Part shown: positions 11,601-22,682 of the stretch, in pieces
Layout: each line of letters begins with the position of its first letter
Position numbering within the stretch: position 1 is the stretch's first letter
NCBI RefSeq assembly: GCF_029962835.1
Contig: NC_080588.1
Coordinates: 17,192,001-17,256,000 of the forward strand
DNA length: 64,000 bases
DNA from: Magnolia sinica
Lineage: Eukaryota > Streptophyta > Magnoliopsida > Magnoliales > Magnoliaceae
Direction of reading: 5' to 3'
The notes under the pieces: model-generated
Seen by the model: the letters and a program-made list of their open reading frames with translations, nothing else
Database searches by the model: none
What the model was told of the DNA's origin: nothing
Translations under genes and position numbers: made by a program

Positions 11601-11655
<55 letters not shown>
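11466..11655 (+). mobile_element. tRNA-derived SINE with (TAA)n(TA)n tail
   Basis: The head resembles a tRNA gene: 'GCAGTGGTAGAC' matches a box A region and 'GGTGGTGAAATCCCAC' resembles the T-arm/box B of an RNA polymerase III promoter. The body continues as 'gtgagtgcacatgcatgtg', typical of plant SINE bodies, and ends in a simple-repeat tail (TAA then a long TA run to 11,653). It has no coding capacity and would need LINE enzymes to move. I did not find a clear target duplication because the tail is low-complexity. Confidence 0.6.
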
Positions 11656-11657
<2 letters not shown>

Positions 11658-13337
11658 TGGCAGTGGCCCTAAAAAAGTTTTAATGATAAGCACGATTTTT
11701 GATATGTAAATTTTTCGATCTTAATTTCCTGGAGTCCGTTCCTTGGTGATTTTAGAATGTTAAATTCATGCTTTTAATACCCTTTTCAGTCCAAGCTTTT
11801 TAAATTCACATTTCAACAAAAACATGATTAAAATAAGACATTAAGTAATATCATGTTCATAACAACATGGGTCCCATTATCAATGTCTAATTACATTCCG
11901 TACAAATGATCCTAACCATTCAATGAAAATAGACAATTACAACCTGCTGAGTTTTGAAGAGGCTGAGCTCGAAATCTCATAGAGTTGACTCAGCTGAGTT
12001 TTGAGTGGAGTTGTCGAGTTTTCATAACTGCATTTAACAAGGTCCAAATCGGGGATAGTTAGGACAATTTGAAGATTTTAATAGGGTCCTTACAAAAATT
12101 TCACCAAGAGAGACGCCTAAAAATCTGGATGGAACATTGTACATTTCCTTTTGTAAGTCCAAGTACAAACCAGAAAATCATGGCCCCACCCATAGTGGGC
12201 CTACAATATGGATGGTTTGGATTGAGATGCTTGTAGTCATGTCTACATTGACTGTAAAAGGGGTAGTGTTTTGGTCATTTATATAAATGTCTTACATAGA
12301 TGTGGATCACCAATCTGAATCATCCACTAGTGGGCCCAACCACAAATGATTCATACCCAAAAATCACTATTACAACAAAAGAAAACTTACAAACAGATGC
12401 ATATCATTTTTCTGTTATGGTTAACACATAGCAAGCACAGCTTTCTTGCACACAGTAATTAAAAACAAAACAAATGGAAGATAAAATCAGATATATTAGA
12501 TAAAGAATGTAAGTTACAGATTGCTATTCTTCTTGTTACGATCCAATCCTATCATGCTACTATACGTATGCACTTTTCTCAAATGGGCTCAGCTCCAGCA
12601 ATACAAGAACCTTAGCTTTGACTAAGCTTCCTAAGAATCCTGATCAAGTTATATTATTAAAAAAAAATCTATACATCTTGCTCAAGTTTAAATTAGCTGA
12701 CTGTCGGGCATTTTCACAGAAACTGTCTTTGTCGCGCTTTAAAAAATTGGGGCGATGAAAATATCTTCCATCATGTAGTGACCCTGCAACGCCATGATCG
12801 TTACCAAGATTTCATGACATTATTCATATATGTGTCGATGTATATAGAGGTTTGCAGATTTTACACGTGTCTATGTGACACATGTATCATGTCCCAGCCT
12901 TGAATTGGCTGGTTCCACATGAATGTAGTTGGCCTGACCCAAAGACAGGCCCCATTCAACCATCGAGCGCGAACTGCATGAATGGGGGAGAAAAATAGAC
13001 TTCTCCCACTAACAACATTCAGTGTTCATGTATAGCTGATATGATGATTGGATGCCTGATTTTTGGTTTTCGGCATCATGGGCCAACTTGACACATGGCT
13101 TGGATGTATCCATTTGTCCCACAGTACACAGCTTTGTAGAGAATGGAGTGTAGGATTAGATTAGCAAATTATATCTATGTATGTAGATGATAGATGGATA
13201 AAACTAGAGCTACTTCAAGGGTGGAGGATAAGATCATCTACTTACATTTGCTTCATTGCACTCGTCTGCCGGATCGGGTCTTGAATAAGTGCCAAAGAAC
13301 TTGAACAATTACTTCTCAAAGAATAATGTGGACTGGT
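11656..13337. other. Intergenic DNA
   Basis: No supported gene. Short frames only. It ends at the CTCTT target duplication of the Copia element. Confidence 0.5.
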
Positions 13338-13342
13338 CTCTT

Positions 13343-13818
13343 TGTTGGACATAGGCCAGTGGGGCCCACTGGTGAGCAATCACTAGTGGATGGGTCTCAT
13401 ATGTTTAAGCTTCTTCCGGCCTTGTCCTTTCTGTTGAGATTTCAAATTCATTTTTGAATTTGATTTTAGATGGGAGATAGGGATAAAACTGGATTATCTA
13501 GTCTCATCCAATTTCTCATTCTTTCCTATAAAAGGATGAGACTTTCTTCTAAAATAACATATAAGAAATACAGAGAGTATGCAGAGAGAGATATAACGCA
13601 CATTATAATTTGTTCATTTTAGCTTTTCCTTGGGATGATCTAATCCATACATCATGATCCGGGGCCACTTATACCGTAGGATCAGAGGTGTGAATAGATT
13701 CATTTGCTCCAGTAGTAGATAGGCAGGCCGTTGGAGCGTCAATCTTCTGCTTTGTGACGGTTCCAAAACTCGTGTAGACCGTCAGATCTTGAGGGCTCAC
13801 CTTCCATACTTACCAATA
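13343..13818 (+). repeat. Copia 5' LTR
   Basis: TG...TA boundaries paired with the right copy at 21,450-21,925. The original terminal CCAACA has become CCAATA by one transition. Confidence 0.95.
13527..13534 (+). promoter_or_regulatory. TATA box in Copia 5' LTR
   Basis: TATAAAAG, conserved at 21,634-21,641 in the right LTR, placed as expected for the U3/R boundary of an LTR promoter. Confidence 0.7.
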
Positions 13819-13819
13819 G

Positions 13820-13832
13820 TGGTATCAAAGCC
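13820..13832 (+). other. Copia primer-binding site
   Basis: TGGTATCAAAGCC, one base from the usual complement of initiator Met-tRNA (TGGTATCAGAGC), one base after the LTR end. Confidence 0.9.
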
Positions 13833-16090
13833 ATTCAACGGTGGATCTCCGATTAATTTTCATCTAAAAAGATAAGTAGCCCTTTTTCTTTGTACAAGAT
13901 TCTTGTCTATGGTTTTTCAATAGTATTAGATCACCCATTATGTACACCATGACTCTTGATGTGCACATATGAACCCAACTAAGGCCCACACGGATGCATG
14001 TACACATGTAATATCTGGACTCATGAAAGTGTACGCTGAGGACAGTGCACTCTTCACGGTTCCATATCGGGCAGTGACCACTGTCATGGCCTGACAATTT
14101 GGATGATCTGGATTCCATACGCGCAGGCCATGTGTACAGTGAATAACCATCATTATTTTGAAAATACCGTCTAGTGCTCAAAGCCCACCGTCTATATATT
14201 TTAATCTAATAATCTGGATTGCTTTCTTGGCTAATTGGATTTTCAGCCGGGGAGTTATGTGATGCCAAGGCCTTCACACATTGTACAGTGTACATGTGGC
14301 ATGTGGTGTAAACGTGGCAATTGGCATCAGAATCCACTTGTCATGTGTACGGTGATTAACGGTGGGACCTACTAGTCAGAATCCATAACCAATGTGGGGA
14401 GTGGATTGGCTGGTGTACGTCATATATAGTTGCTGTACACGTGATTGGCTGGTGTACATCATACCAGCTATATATAGTTGTTGCACATGTGATTGGCTAA
14501 TGTACATCACACCAGCTATATAGCCTTTACATTGACGTCAGCCCCAAAAATTTGGGTGGAAGTTCTCTTGAGGGCGAGATAGGCGTGCACTGTTACAGCG
14601 TGCGGAAGCTGTTGCTTCCGGTTGGATTTAGAAGGTCAAGGTGGGGTCCAACATGATGAATTGTTGATAAATTCATGCCCTTCATTAGTTTTGTAAAATA
14701 ATTTTAGGCCACGGGCCCGAATTTTAAGTGGGTCTATGGATTGGACAGCCCACGTATGGAGTAGAGAGATGGGATAAAAACCCATTAACACTGCAACCCA
14801 TTCTTGGTTGTCCGTGAAAGGATTCTATTCAATTTGGGTTGGATAGGTGGGGTCCACTTATGATTCTTTCTTAGGGATCTGCTCCGTTCATTATTTTCTA
14901 TGTAACGTGTAATGATATGGGGTTTAAAATAAAGCAGATCTACAAATCAGGTAGACCACTACAATCAAAAGATCTCAAGAACTAGACCATGAGTAGTGTA
15001 CACTGTGAACTTACTATAAAATTAAATACAATAAAAATCAGGCTTCTATACTCAATGAGCCACATACGGTAAATCTAGACAGTTAATTTATTTTCTGTCT
15101 TCGTGTGTGTGCCTCAAGGGTATGAGGGTAAACTTGCTGATGAACGGCTACATCCTTAGTGTTGGGAACTAGGCATGCATGGTGGCTTCGACGTAGGGAT
15201 GTCAGTCCTTTTAAGAATACTGGGACAGTTTCTACGCCACTTTTATACTAATGGGTCCATGTTTTGCTGATTCAAACCGTTAACATCAATGGCCTCACTT
15301 TTGGATTGCCTATGGGCAGATAATCTTCCACATGTAAAATTCCTGACTCTTTGATAAGCCAATTTAAAATATGAGATCTGAAGTTTGGCCTCAGGTGATA
15401 AAATCAATGAGACTCACCTGATAAACTCAGTGAGCCCACCGTGAGGTGTCTTAGAACCGATCCCTCCATTTATTACCAATTCTCGTGATAACACTTCAGC
15501 CCACAAACCATGCTCATGATAGTCATCATTAGGTGGGCCCATCAAGTAAATGCCTGATCGGCTTATCAGGTGGACCAATCATGTCCATTGATCATTGTAA
15601 GCCACGGGCTAAACTATCACAAATAAAGTGGTCACCTAATTGGTTAACTTATTTGAATTCTCCTGTAATTACGCTTATGCTATTTTATTTTATTTTTTGT
15701 ATATATTTTTTTAAACCATATTTAGCGAAAATATGAATGGTGTAGATTAAATCTACTTTGAGAACTAGTGATCTAGAGATCATTAAATCTACTTTGAGAA
15801 CTAGTGATCTAGAGATCATTAGTGATCGAAATGATCATTAACCATGATAATCAACGTTGATGATAGGATCCATCATCAATAATGAACATTAACGGTAATG
15901 CTCGGATCCATCACTAATGATCATGATCACAGGTGATGAATGAACTCTTTTTATGGCTATGCACTTTAAAATTTTTTTTTTTAATGATAATGATTATAGG
16001 TGTGATATAATTAGTCTTGATGTGATCAGATCTAAGCTATATATTTTTTTTCCTTCATTGGAATATAGAAAACTAGTGCTAGGATGCTCC
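13833..16090 (+). other. Copia 5' leader
   Basis: Non-coding. It holds a three-copy ~60-bp repeat near 14,400-14,520 ('gattggctggtgtac') and a two-copy ~37-bp repeat near 15,745-15,820 ('tttgagaactagtgatctag'). A 2.2 kb leader is long for Copia and may include unrecognised insertions. Confidence 0.5.
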
Positions 16091-16430
16091 AGGTGACTCT
16101 TTGTGCCCTTAGCTACCCTCTTCTTGTGTATATAAGGATGAGATTGAGTATTGCTACTTTAGTGTACTATGACGAAAGGTCCTTGATTGGCCAGAGTCGG
16201 TTACGCTAGGAAAGCAGCTTGATTGATTTCAAATTACACATCTGCGTGATGAAGATTCCGTGATAGCTACATCAAGTTTCTAGAACTATAAATACGCACT
16301 TGAAGACTTATCCGCCGGCAGTGTCGAGTTGTTTTTCTTAGACTTTTGTAAACAATATTTTTCTTAAAAAGTATATATAGTATTTCTTTAAAATTGGTTG
16401 TAGTTGAAGTTTGTAAAAAATCAAGTTTTC
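16091..16430 (+). repeat. Copy of Copia 3' UTR placed before gag
   Basis: About 340 bp closely matching 20,796-21,159 (beginning 'aggtgactctttgtg', ending 'atcaagttttc') and a third copy at 59,876 onward. The match stops where truncated gag begins. In the other copies this block lies just upstream of the 3' LTR, so this copy is displaced. Confidence 0.85.
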
Positions 16431-19400
16431 GCTACAATAAGTGGCGAAAACAGAATCGTTCAACTTATAATGTCTTTCTTAGCACTATGCACAAAGAACT
16501 CATACCTACGTATGAAGTGCATGAAACCGCCAAGGGAATCTGGGAAACACTGACAGATGCCTATGCGTATAAGTCAGATGCAAGAGTTCGGACAATGGAA
16601 TTAGAATTTCAGGAGTATAGGATGTCAGTCAACTGCTCCATCAAAGATCATATCCGTAAGATGGAGCAAATGATATGTGCCCTTAGGAATGTTAGGTGTA
16701 AATTTATTGAAAATTAAAAGATTATAGTCATGCACCGTTCCTTGCCTGAATTTTGGGCCCAAATCAAAAAAATTCTGAACCATACTGATTCTATCACTTC
16801 GTTCAAAGACTTTTGTGACCACTTGGTACGTGAGGTTGAAATGAATACAATTCAGATAGGTTCGACCAAGGCATTTGTAACAGAGACCCATAAGCGAAAA
16901 GCTAATAAGAAATTGTTCAAAACTTGCAAGAAGGTGAAAAAGAATAACCAAGATCAGAAGACCACAACACCTCCTCCAAATCTCAAGAAGGTGAATGGAA
17001 AAAAGAAGTAGAAAAAGACAAATATAGTCTACTTTGTCTACGAAAATTTCAGCCATTATGCTTTGCAGTGTGCCCATAAAAAGACAGTAATTTCTAAGTC
17101 ACTAGATACTTTGTATGTAGGCATTTTTTTTAAAAATCCTTTTCGTTGATACTATATCTAACAAGTGAATTTTTGATTCAGGCGCAACAAAGCACGTGAT
17201 ATGGAGTCGTCGAGGACTCGAGGAATTTTGACCTGTAGCCAAGGGAAGTTATAAGGTGTATATAGAAAATAATGCCGTCGAAGACATGCTAGGGATTGAC
17301 ATTTTCCATCTCCGTACACGCATAGGGCAAACAATAATCCTCCGTGATACTCTTTATACATCGGGGATGCGTCAGAATTTAATTTCTGTTTCTAGGTTAT
17401 TATTTGATGGTTTTGATATTTGATTTTTTGGGACAAGAGTTTCCTTGAGGCTGAATAACTTCATCTTTACATGGAAAAATTTAATTTCAAATTTATTTAT
17501 TCTGGACATAGATTGTGATAATGCACCTCTTGCTTTATCTGCTATGTCGAATGAAACTGTAGTATCTGAATCTCAAAAATGACACGCGAGGTTAGGTCAC
17601 ATTGAAAAAGATCGTATGACAAGACTAGTACATTCTGGTCTGTTAGACTCCTTATCCAAAGTTGATTTACCATTTTGTGAACATTATGTGTCCGGGAAGA
17701 CTTCGAAGAAACCATTTCCCAAAGCGGCTAGGTCCAAAGGCACATTAGAGATAATCCATTCAGATATTTGTGGACCCTTCAATGTACATGCCAGGAACGG
17801 ATGTCAATACTTTGTCACTTTCATTGACGATTACTCGCGCTATGGATTTGTATATCTAATCTCACACAAATCTAAAGATTTTGATTATTTTCTTAAATAT
17901 AAAGCTGAGGTGAAAAATCAACTTGAGAAAAAATTTAAAATCCTTTGATCTGATAGAGGTGGCGAGTATACATCTGAAACGTTTAAATCATATTGTAAAA
18001 ATGTTGGTATTGTTCGGCAGTACACAATGACTTACACTCTACAAAAAAATGGTGTTGCAGAGAGAAGGAATAAGACACTATTAGACATGGTTAGATCGAT
18101 GATGGCACAAACCAATCTCTCTAACACATTCTGGGGAGACACATTGTTAATAGCCATCTATGTCCTTAATAGAGTCTCATCCAAATCCATTCCTAAGACC
18201 CCAGATAAGATGTGGTCTGAGAGGATTCCTTCTCTTTCCAACCTATACCCTTGGGGATCTTTGAGATATGTTTTGCTACCTACTCCGCTTAGAGGTAAAC
18301 TTGATAGTAAAACCATTGAATGAGTGTTCATAAGGTACCCTATGCATTCAAAGAGATACGTTCTAGTTTATGAGGACCATGGACGATGGATTGAGATAGA
18401 ATCCCGGGACGTCACCTTTGTTGAAGATAGATACCCAAGCCGAATGCAATAAAAGGTTCCAATAAAACTTTTTGAAATACCCGATGTATCTCAGGAGAGT
18501 AGGAGTTCTACTTCTCAAGATGATGATGCTCCTATAGTTCGTCAGGACAGTGGAGGACATCTCAGCAGGCTCCTGAGTTACGTCGAAGCGAAAGAGGATT
18601 GATTCCTCAAAGATACTTCGATATTGAGGGGCAAACATTTTCTTACGTCGTAGTTGATGATGATGAACCTGATTCGTATCAAGATGCATTATTATCTTCT
18701 AACTCGGCCGATTAAGTGAATGCTATGGACGAAGAGATCGCTTCCATGAAGAAAAATAAAGTCTGAGAACTTGTTGATCTGTCTTTCAATCGCAAAGCGA
18801 TAGATAATAAATGAGTACTAAAGATCAAAAGAAAGGCAGATGGTACATTTGACAAGTATAAAACACGATTAGTTGCTAAAGGTTTTACACAAAAAGAAGG
18901 CATTGATTACGAGGAGATCTTTTCACCTGTTGCAAAGTTCTCCTCAATCCGCATGATCTTGTCAATTGTCGCAAGTTTAAACTTAGAGTTATATCAGATA
19001 GATGTAAAGACCGCATTCTTAAATGGTGACTTGGATGAAGAAATATACATGCAACAGCCCATGGATTATGTTGACAAAAAGCATCCAAAGAAGTCTGTAA
19101 GTTGTTAAAATCTATCTATAGGTTGAAGCAATCTTCAAGACAGTGGTACATGAGGTTCTACTTGGCCATCACCACTTTTGGATTCACAATGAGTAAAGAA
19201 GATCATTATGCATACATGAAACGGTCTGAAAGATCTTTTTTGATACTATCTCTATACGTAGACGATATCCTACTAGTTGGTAATGACATGTAATTGTTGA
19301 TATTAACTAAAGATTGGCTATTCTCGAACTTTGAGATGAAAGACCTCGGTGAAGCCAACTTTATTCTTGGGGTAAAAATCATCAGGGATCACCCTAAGAA

Positions 19401-20228
19401 ATTTTTAGGTTTGTCTCAAGTAACTTATATACAAAACATCTTAGAGCGGTTCAGGATGAAAAATTCAAAAGCTCTTGAAACCCCTATGGATAAAGCTACC
19501 AAGCTAGATAGGAAATCGTGTCCCCAGACTGAAGCTGAGAAATTGGCTATGTCCTCATTACCTTATGCAAGCGCAATAGGGAGCTTAATGTATGCTATGT
19601 TTTGCACCAGGCCGGATATTAGCTATGCAGTTGGCATAGTCAGCCGTTATTAGAGTAACCCGGGACAGTTTCATTGGCAAGCTATCAAACGTATATTCTG
19701 CTATCTCAGAGGAACAAGAGACCTAATATTGTATTATGAAGGCACAAGTCTCGAGCTCAAAGGATATTCTGATGCTGCTTGGGGTAATGACGCCGACAAG
19801 GGAAAGTCTGCTTCAGGATATGTATTCTTACTCGGAGGAGGAGTTATCTCATGGTCGAGTAAGAAACAAACATCCACAGCTCTTTCATCTATGGAGGTCG
19901 AGTACATTACATGTTGTGCTGTAGTTTAGGAGTGTGTATGGGTTCGCAGATTTCTATTAAGTCTGGGGTTGTACCGAGTGTTCGCCAGCTTCTATTGCTG
20001 AAGATAGACAATACTTATACCATTGACTTGGCAAAGGACCCTAAACACCACCAGAAATCTAAGCACATTGAGATCAAGTATCATTACGTTCGTGATCAAG
20101 TGAGAGATAAGAACGTCGCCCTCAGCTATATTCCTATTAAGGAGATGATGGTTGATCCTATGACGAAACTTATAGCTAGAGATCTATTTCAAGTTCATGT
20201 CAGGCAAATGGGATTGAGGAAAGCTTGA
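16394..20228 (+). pseudogene. Copia gag-pol pseudogene
   Basis: Gag is missing its N-terminus: it starts mid-domain before 'WETLTDAYAYKSDARVRT' and has a stop at 16,715. The zinc knuckle near 17,030 has lost its first two cysteines (Tyr in their place) but keeps His and the last Cys. The protease motif DSGATKH is near 17,176. The integrase core, with 'HSDICGPF' and 'FIDDYSR', runs ~17,580-18,320 and is cut by a stop at 17,946. RT starts near 18,717 ('DVKTAFLNGDLDEEIYM', 'LYVDDILLVGND'). RNase H follows ('YSDAAWGND', 'STALSSMEVEYI') and ends near 20,228. Stops occur between most domains, so no polyprotein can be made. The ATG-less first frame has no usable start. Confidence 0.9.
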
Positions 20229-20795
20229 TTGATGTACTTGTTTTGTAGTACCTTTGATCTTTCATTAGTGAATAACACATTCCATTTATTTAATATTGAA
20301 CACTAATATAAACTAGGCAAGTAGATCAACAGCATTTACCTTGAAATCATGTAGGATATCTATTTTTGTCAGCAGGCCAGTCACCCACTCGCATGGGTTG
20401 ACCAACCTTGAATGTACAAGAGAGGTACATTTGGGGCAATGTTTATACAGTGAAGTATGAACTTCTCTTTATTTTAAATAATAAAGGATGAGGATATGAG
20501 TGAGTCGTATCCGCCTACAATATTTTAAGATTGAAGATGAGACTTATAAATTCGAATAATATAATCGCACCATTCTTTTTTCATGCGATCAATGTTATGG
20601 CCTGAATTTAAAGCCAAGTTATGAGGTTATGAGATGAGTCGTACCTCATGTAGAATGACCTACATATTGTAGACCTGACATTCACCTAGTATTGTCTACT
20701 TTACAACGTGGATTGTAGCCACGTGCTGAGACTTTTTACCTATAGATTGCTTTGATTCAATCCAATCATTGCAATGTGCGAGTAGTCAGTCACGT

Positions 20796-21075
20796 AGGTG
20801 ACTCTTTGTGTCCTTAGCTACCCTCCTCTTGTATATATGAGGATGAGATTGAGTGCCGCTACTTTAGTGTACTATGACGAAAGGTCCTTGATTGACCAGA
20901 CTCAGTTACACTAGGAAAGCGGCTTGATTAATTCAAAATTACACATCTGCATGGGGAAGATCCCATGACAGCTACACCAAGTTTCTAGAACTATAAATAC
21001 ACACTTGAAGACTTATCCACCGGCAGTATCGAGTTGTTTTTATTAGACTTTTACAAATAATATTTTTCTTAAAAA

Positions 21076-21110
<35 letters not shown>

Positions 21111-21159
21111 TATTGCTTTAAATTGGTTTTAGTCGAAGTTTATGAAAAATCAAGTTTTC
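20796..21159 (+). repeat. Copia 3' UTR block (second copy)
   Basis: Matches 16,091-16,430 and 59,876 onward. This copy has expanded a TA microsatellite at about 21,082-21,108. It is non-coding and sits between RNase H and the 3' LTR. Confidence 0.85.
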
Positions 21160-21449
21160 AGAATATTTCGATAAGTTGGATAAGTGCGTATGTTGGCCGA
21201 GTGCTCCAGATCGGGAGTTTACTCCATCCGGTGTGGTCATGCAAACTAGGACATGCATTGCAAAGCTTAGGTTATTGAGTACTAGTTAGGTGGTCACTTA
21301 GTACTTAAACACCTGTGAGAAGATTACGATGATCCAACTGGTCCCATGCCTCTGATTCTTTTGATCGCGATGTTTCGTCTTTGATTGTTATTAGGCAAGT
21401 TAGATGAACAAATTTTTGTGCCTATCCCACAATGTGATTGAGTTGGAGA

Positions 21450-21925
21450 TGTTGGATGTAGGCCAATGGGGCCTACTAATGAGCAATCACTAGTGGGTGG
21501 GTCCCATATGTTTAAGCCTTTTCTCTCCTTTTCCTTTCTATTAAGATTTCAAATTCATCTTTGAATTTGATTTTAGATGGGAGATAGGGATAAGACCGGA
21601 TTATCTGGTCTCATCCAATCTCTCATTCTTTCCTATAAAAGGATGAGACTCTCTCGTAAAATAACATATAAGAAATACTGAGAGTATACAGAGAGAGATA
21701 TAGCGTGCATTATAATTTGTCCATTTTAGCTTGTCCTTGGGACGATCTAATCCATAGATCGTGATCCGGGGCCACTTATACCGTAGGATCAGAGGTGTGA
21801 ATAGATCCATCTGCTCCAGTAGTAGATAGGCGGGTCGTTGGAGCGTCAATCTTCTGCTTTGTGAGGGTTTCAAAACTCGTGTAGACCGTCAGATCTTGAG
21901 GGCTCACCTTCTGCGCTTGCCAACA
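21450..21925 (+). repeat. Copia 3' LTR
   Basis: Same length as the left LTR, with intact TGTTGG/CCAACA ends and followed by CTCTT. Confidence 0.95.
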
Positions 21926-22157
21926 CTCTTTGCCATTACTGGCTTCACTACCAAAATCTTCCAACCATATAGACTTAGATGGCAGTGTGTTAATGAACCT
22001 CATTGTCTAGATTACGTTAGAAGAATTGCTGTATCGGTGGCTATTTATTTTTACATTACTTCGGCAAAAACGATTGTTGACATCTTCCTTACTCTCTGCA
22101 AGATTGGGCCATGATCATTAGAAATAGTGAAAATAAAAGAAATGATGATACTCGCTA
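21926..22157 (-). other. 3' UTR / downstream flank of acyltransferase gene
   Basis: A short unique stretch between the Copia 3' LTR and the stop codon of the acyltransferase last exon. Presumably transcript 3' UTR on the minus strand; no clear polyadenylation signal was identified. Confidence 0.4.
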
Positions 22158-22397
22158 TCAAGTTCTTGCATGGAGATGGCACCTATAGATACCTCTTAAT
22201 TCTGAAGCTTTTGTTGTAGATGTCATCAGTAGCTTCTGGCACATTAAGGTATCAGTAAATTCTAAGAAGGGATACGCCAAGAGTTCAAATCTGTCCGAAG
22301 TCGTCATCACAACAAACCCAAAGGAAGAAATCCACGTTTGTAGTAGCTTAGGAGCTGCTGGCAACAACAACTTCTCTATCCCCATGTCGGAAACAAG
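22158..22397 (-). CDS. Last exon of PHD-finger/GNAT acyltransferase (IDM1-like)
   Basis: 79 codons and a TGA at 22,160-22,158, preceded on the minus strand by an intact acceptor (tttatgcag, AG at 22,399-22,398). It encodes the C-terminal GNAT segment: 'DMGIEKLLLPAAPKLLQTW', 'SSFGF' and 'FTDTLMCQKLLM'. These match the end of plant nuclear PHD-finger proteins with an acyl-CoA N-acyltransferase domain, a family that includes the histone acetyltransferase IDM1. The frame (phase 0) fits the donor at 61,569, ~39 kb away, and the first 60 bases are duplicated at 60,864-60,923. The exon is uninterrupted, so it may still be used. The alternative is that it is a stranded pseudoexon. Confidence 0.8.
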   Translation of the reverse strand, partial: LVSDMGIEKLLLPAAPKLLQTWISSFGFVVMTTSDRFELLAYPFLEFTDTLMCQKLLMTSTTKASELRGIYRCHLHART

Positions 22398-22435
22398 CTG
22401 CATAAAATTGAGCAGAACACTTTCAGCAAGCATCC
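22338..22435. repeat. 98-bp direct duplication, left copy
   Basis: Matches 60,864-60,961 with five differences by my count. It covers 60 bases of exon plus acceptor and 38 bases of upstream intron of the acyltransferase gene. It flanks the whole nested block. Confidence 0.9.
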
Positions 22436-22671
22436 TGTTGGAAAATGTGGAAGCGTGAGCCCTCAAGATCTAACGGTCTACACAATATGGAACCCTCACG
22501 AAGCCAAAGATTAACGCTCCAGATCCAGCGGTCCGCCTATTTACTATTGGAGCAGATGGGTCTATTCACCCCTCTGATTCAACAGTATAGATAGCCCCGA
22601 ATCACGATCTATGGATTAGATCGTCCCAAGGACAACCCAAATGGACAAATTATAGTGCACACTATATATCT
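22436..22671 (-). mobile_element. Inverted, truncated Copia LTR
   Basis: Starts with TGTTGG, the complement of the CCAACA LTR end, and continues as the reverse complement of the Copia LTR family until about 'cactatatatct', then stops. The outer end is intact and the inner end truncated. It is the left boundary of the insertion in the acyltransferase gene. Confidence 0.9.
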
Positions 22672-22682
22672 ATAAGTGTTCA

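Larger units (their letters stand above)
13343..21925 (+). mobile_element. Complete but degenerate Ty1/Copia retrotransposon
   Basis: Both LTRs are 476 bp and start TGTTGG. The right one ends CCAACA and the left one CCAATA. The 5-bp CTCTT is duplicated outside both ends (13,338-13,342 and 21,926-21,930). A Met-tRNA primer-binding site follows the left LTR and a purine-rich GAGTTGGAGA precedes the right LTR. Domain order is gag, protease, integrase, reverse transcriptase, RNase H, which defines Copia. The LTRs are about nine-tenths identical by eye with mostly transitions, so the insertion is old. The coding region has many stops. A ~2.2 kb non-coding leader separates the PBS from gag. It lies downstream of the last exon of the acyltransferase gene. 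Confidence 0.95.

Noticed and set aside
12530-12660. Possible coding exon on the minus strand ('RILRKLSQS')
   Set aside because: Short, interrupted by stops, no splice partners or family match.
16091-21159. The two 3' UTR blocks as LTRs of a smaller nested Copia element
   Set aside because: They lack TG/CA ends and target duplications and no PBS follows; the 476-bp LTRs with CTCTT and PBS explain the element better.
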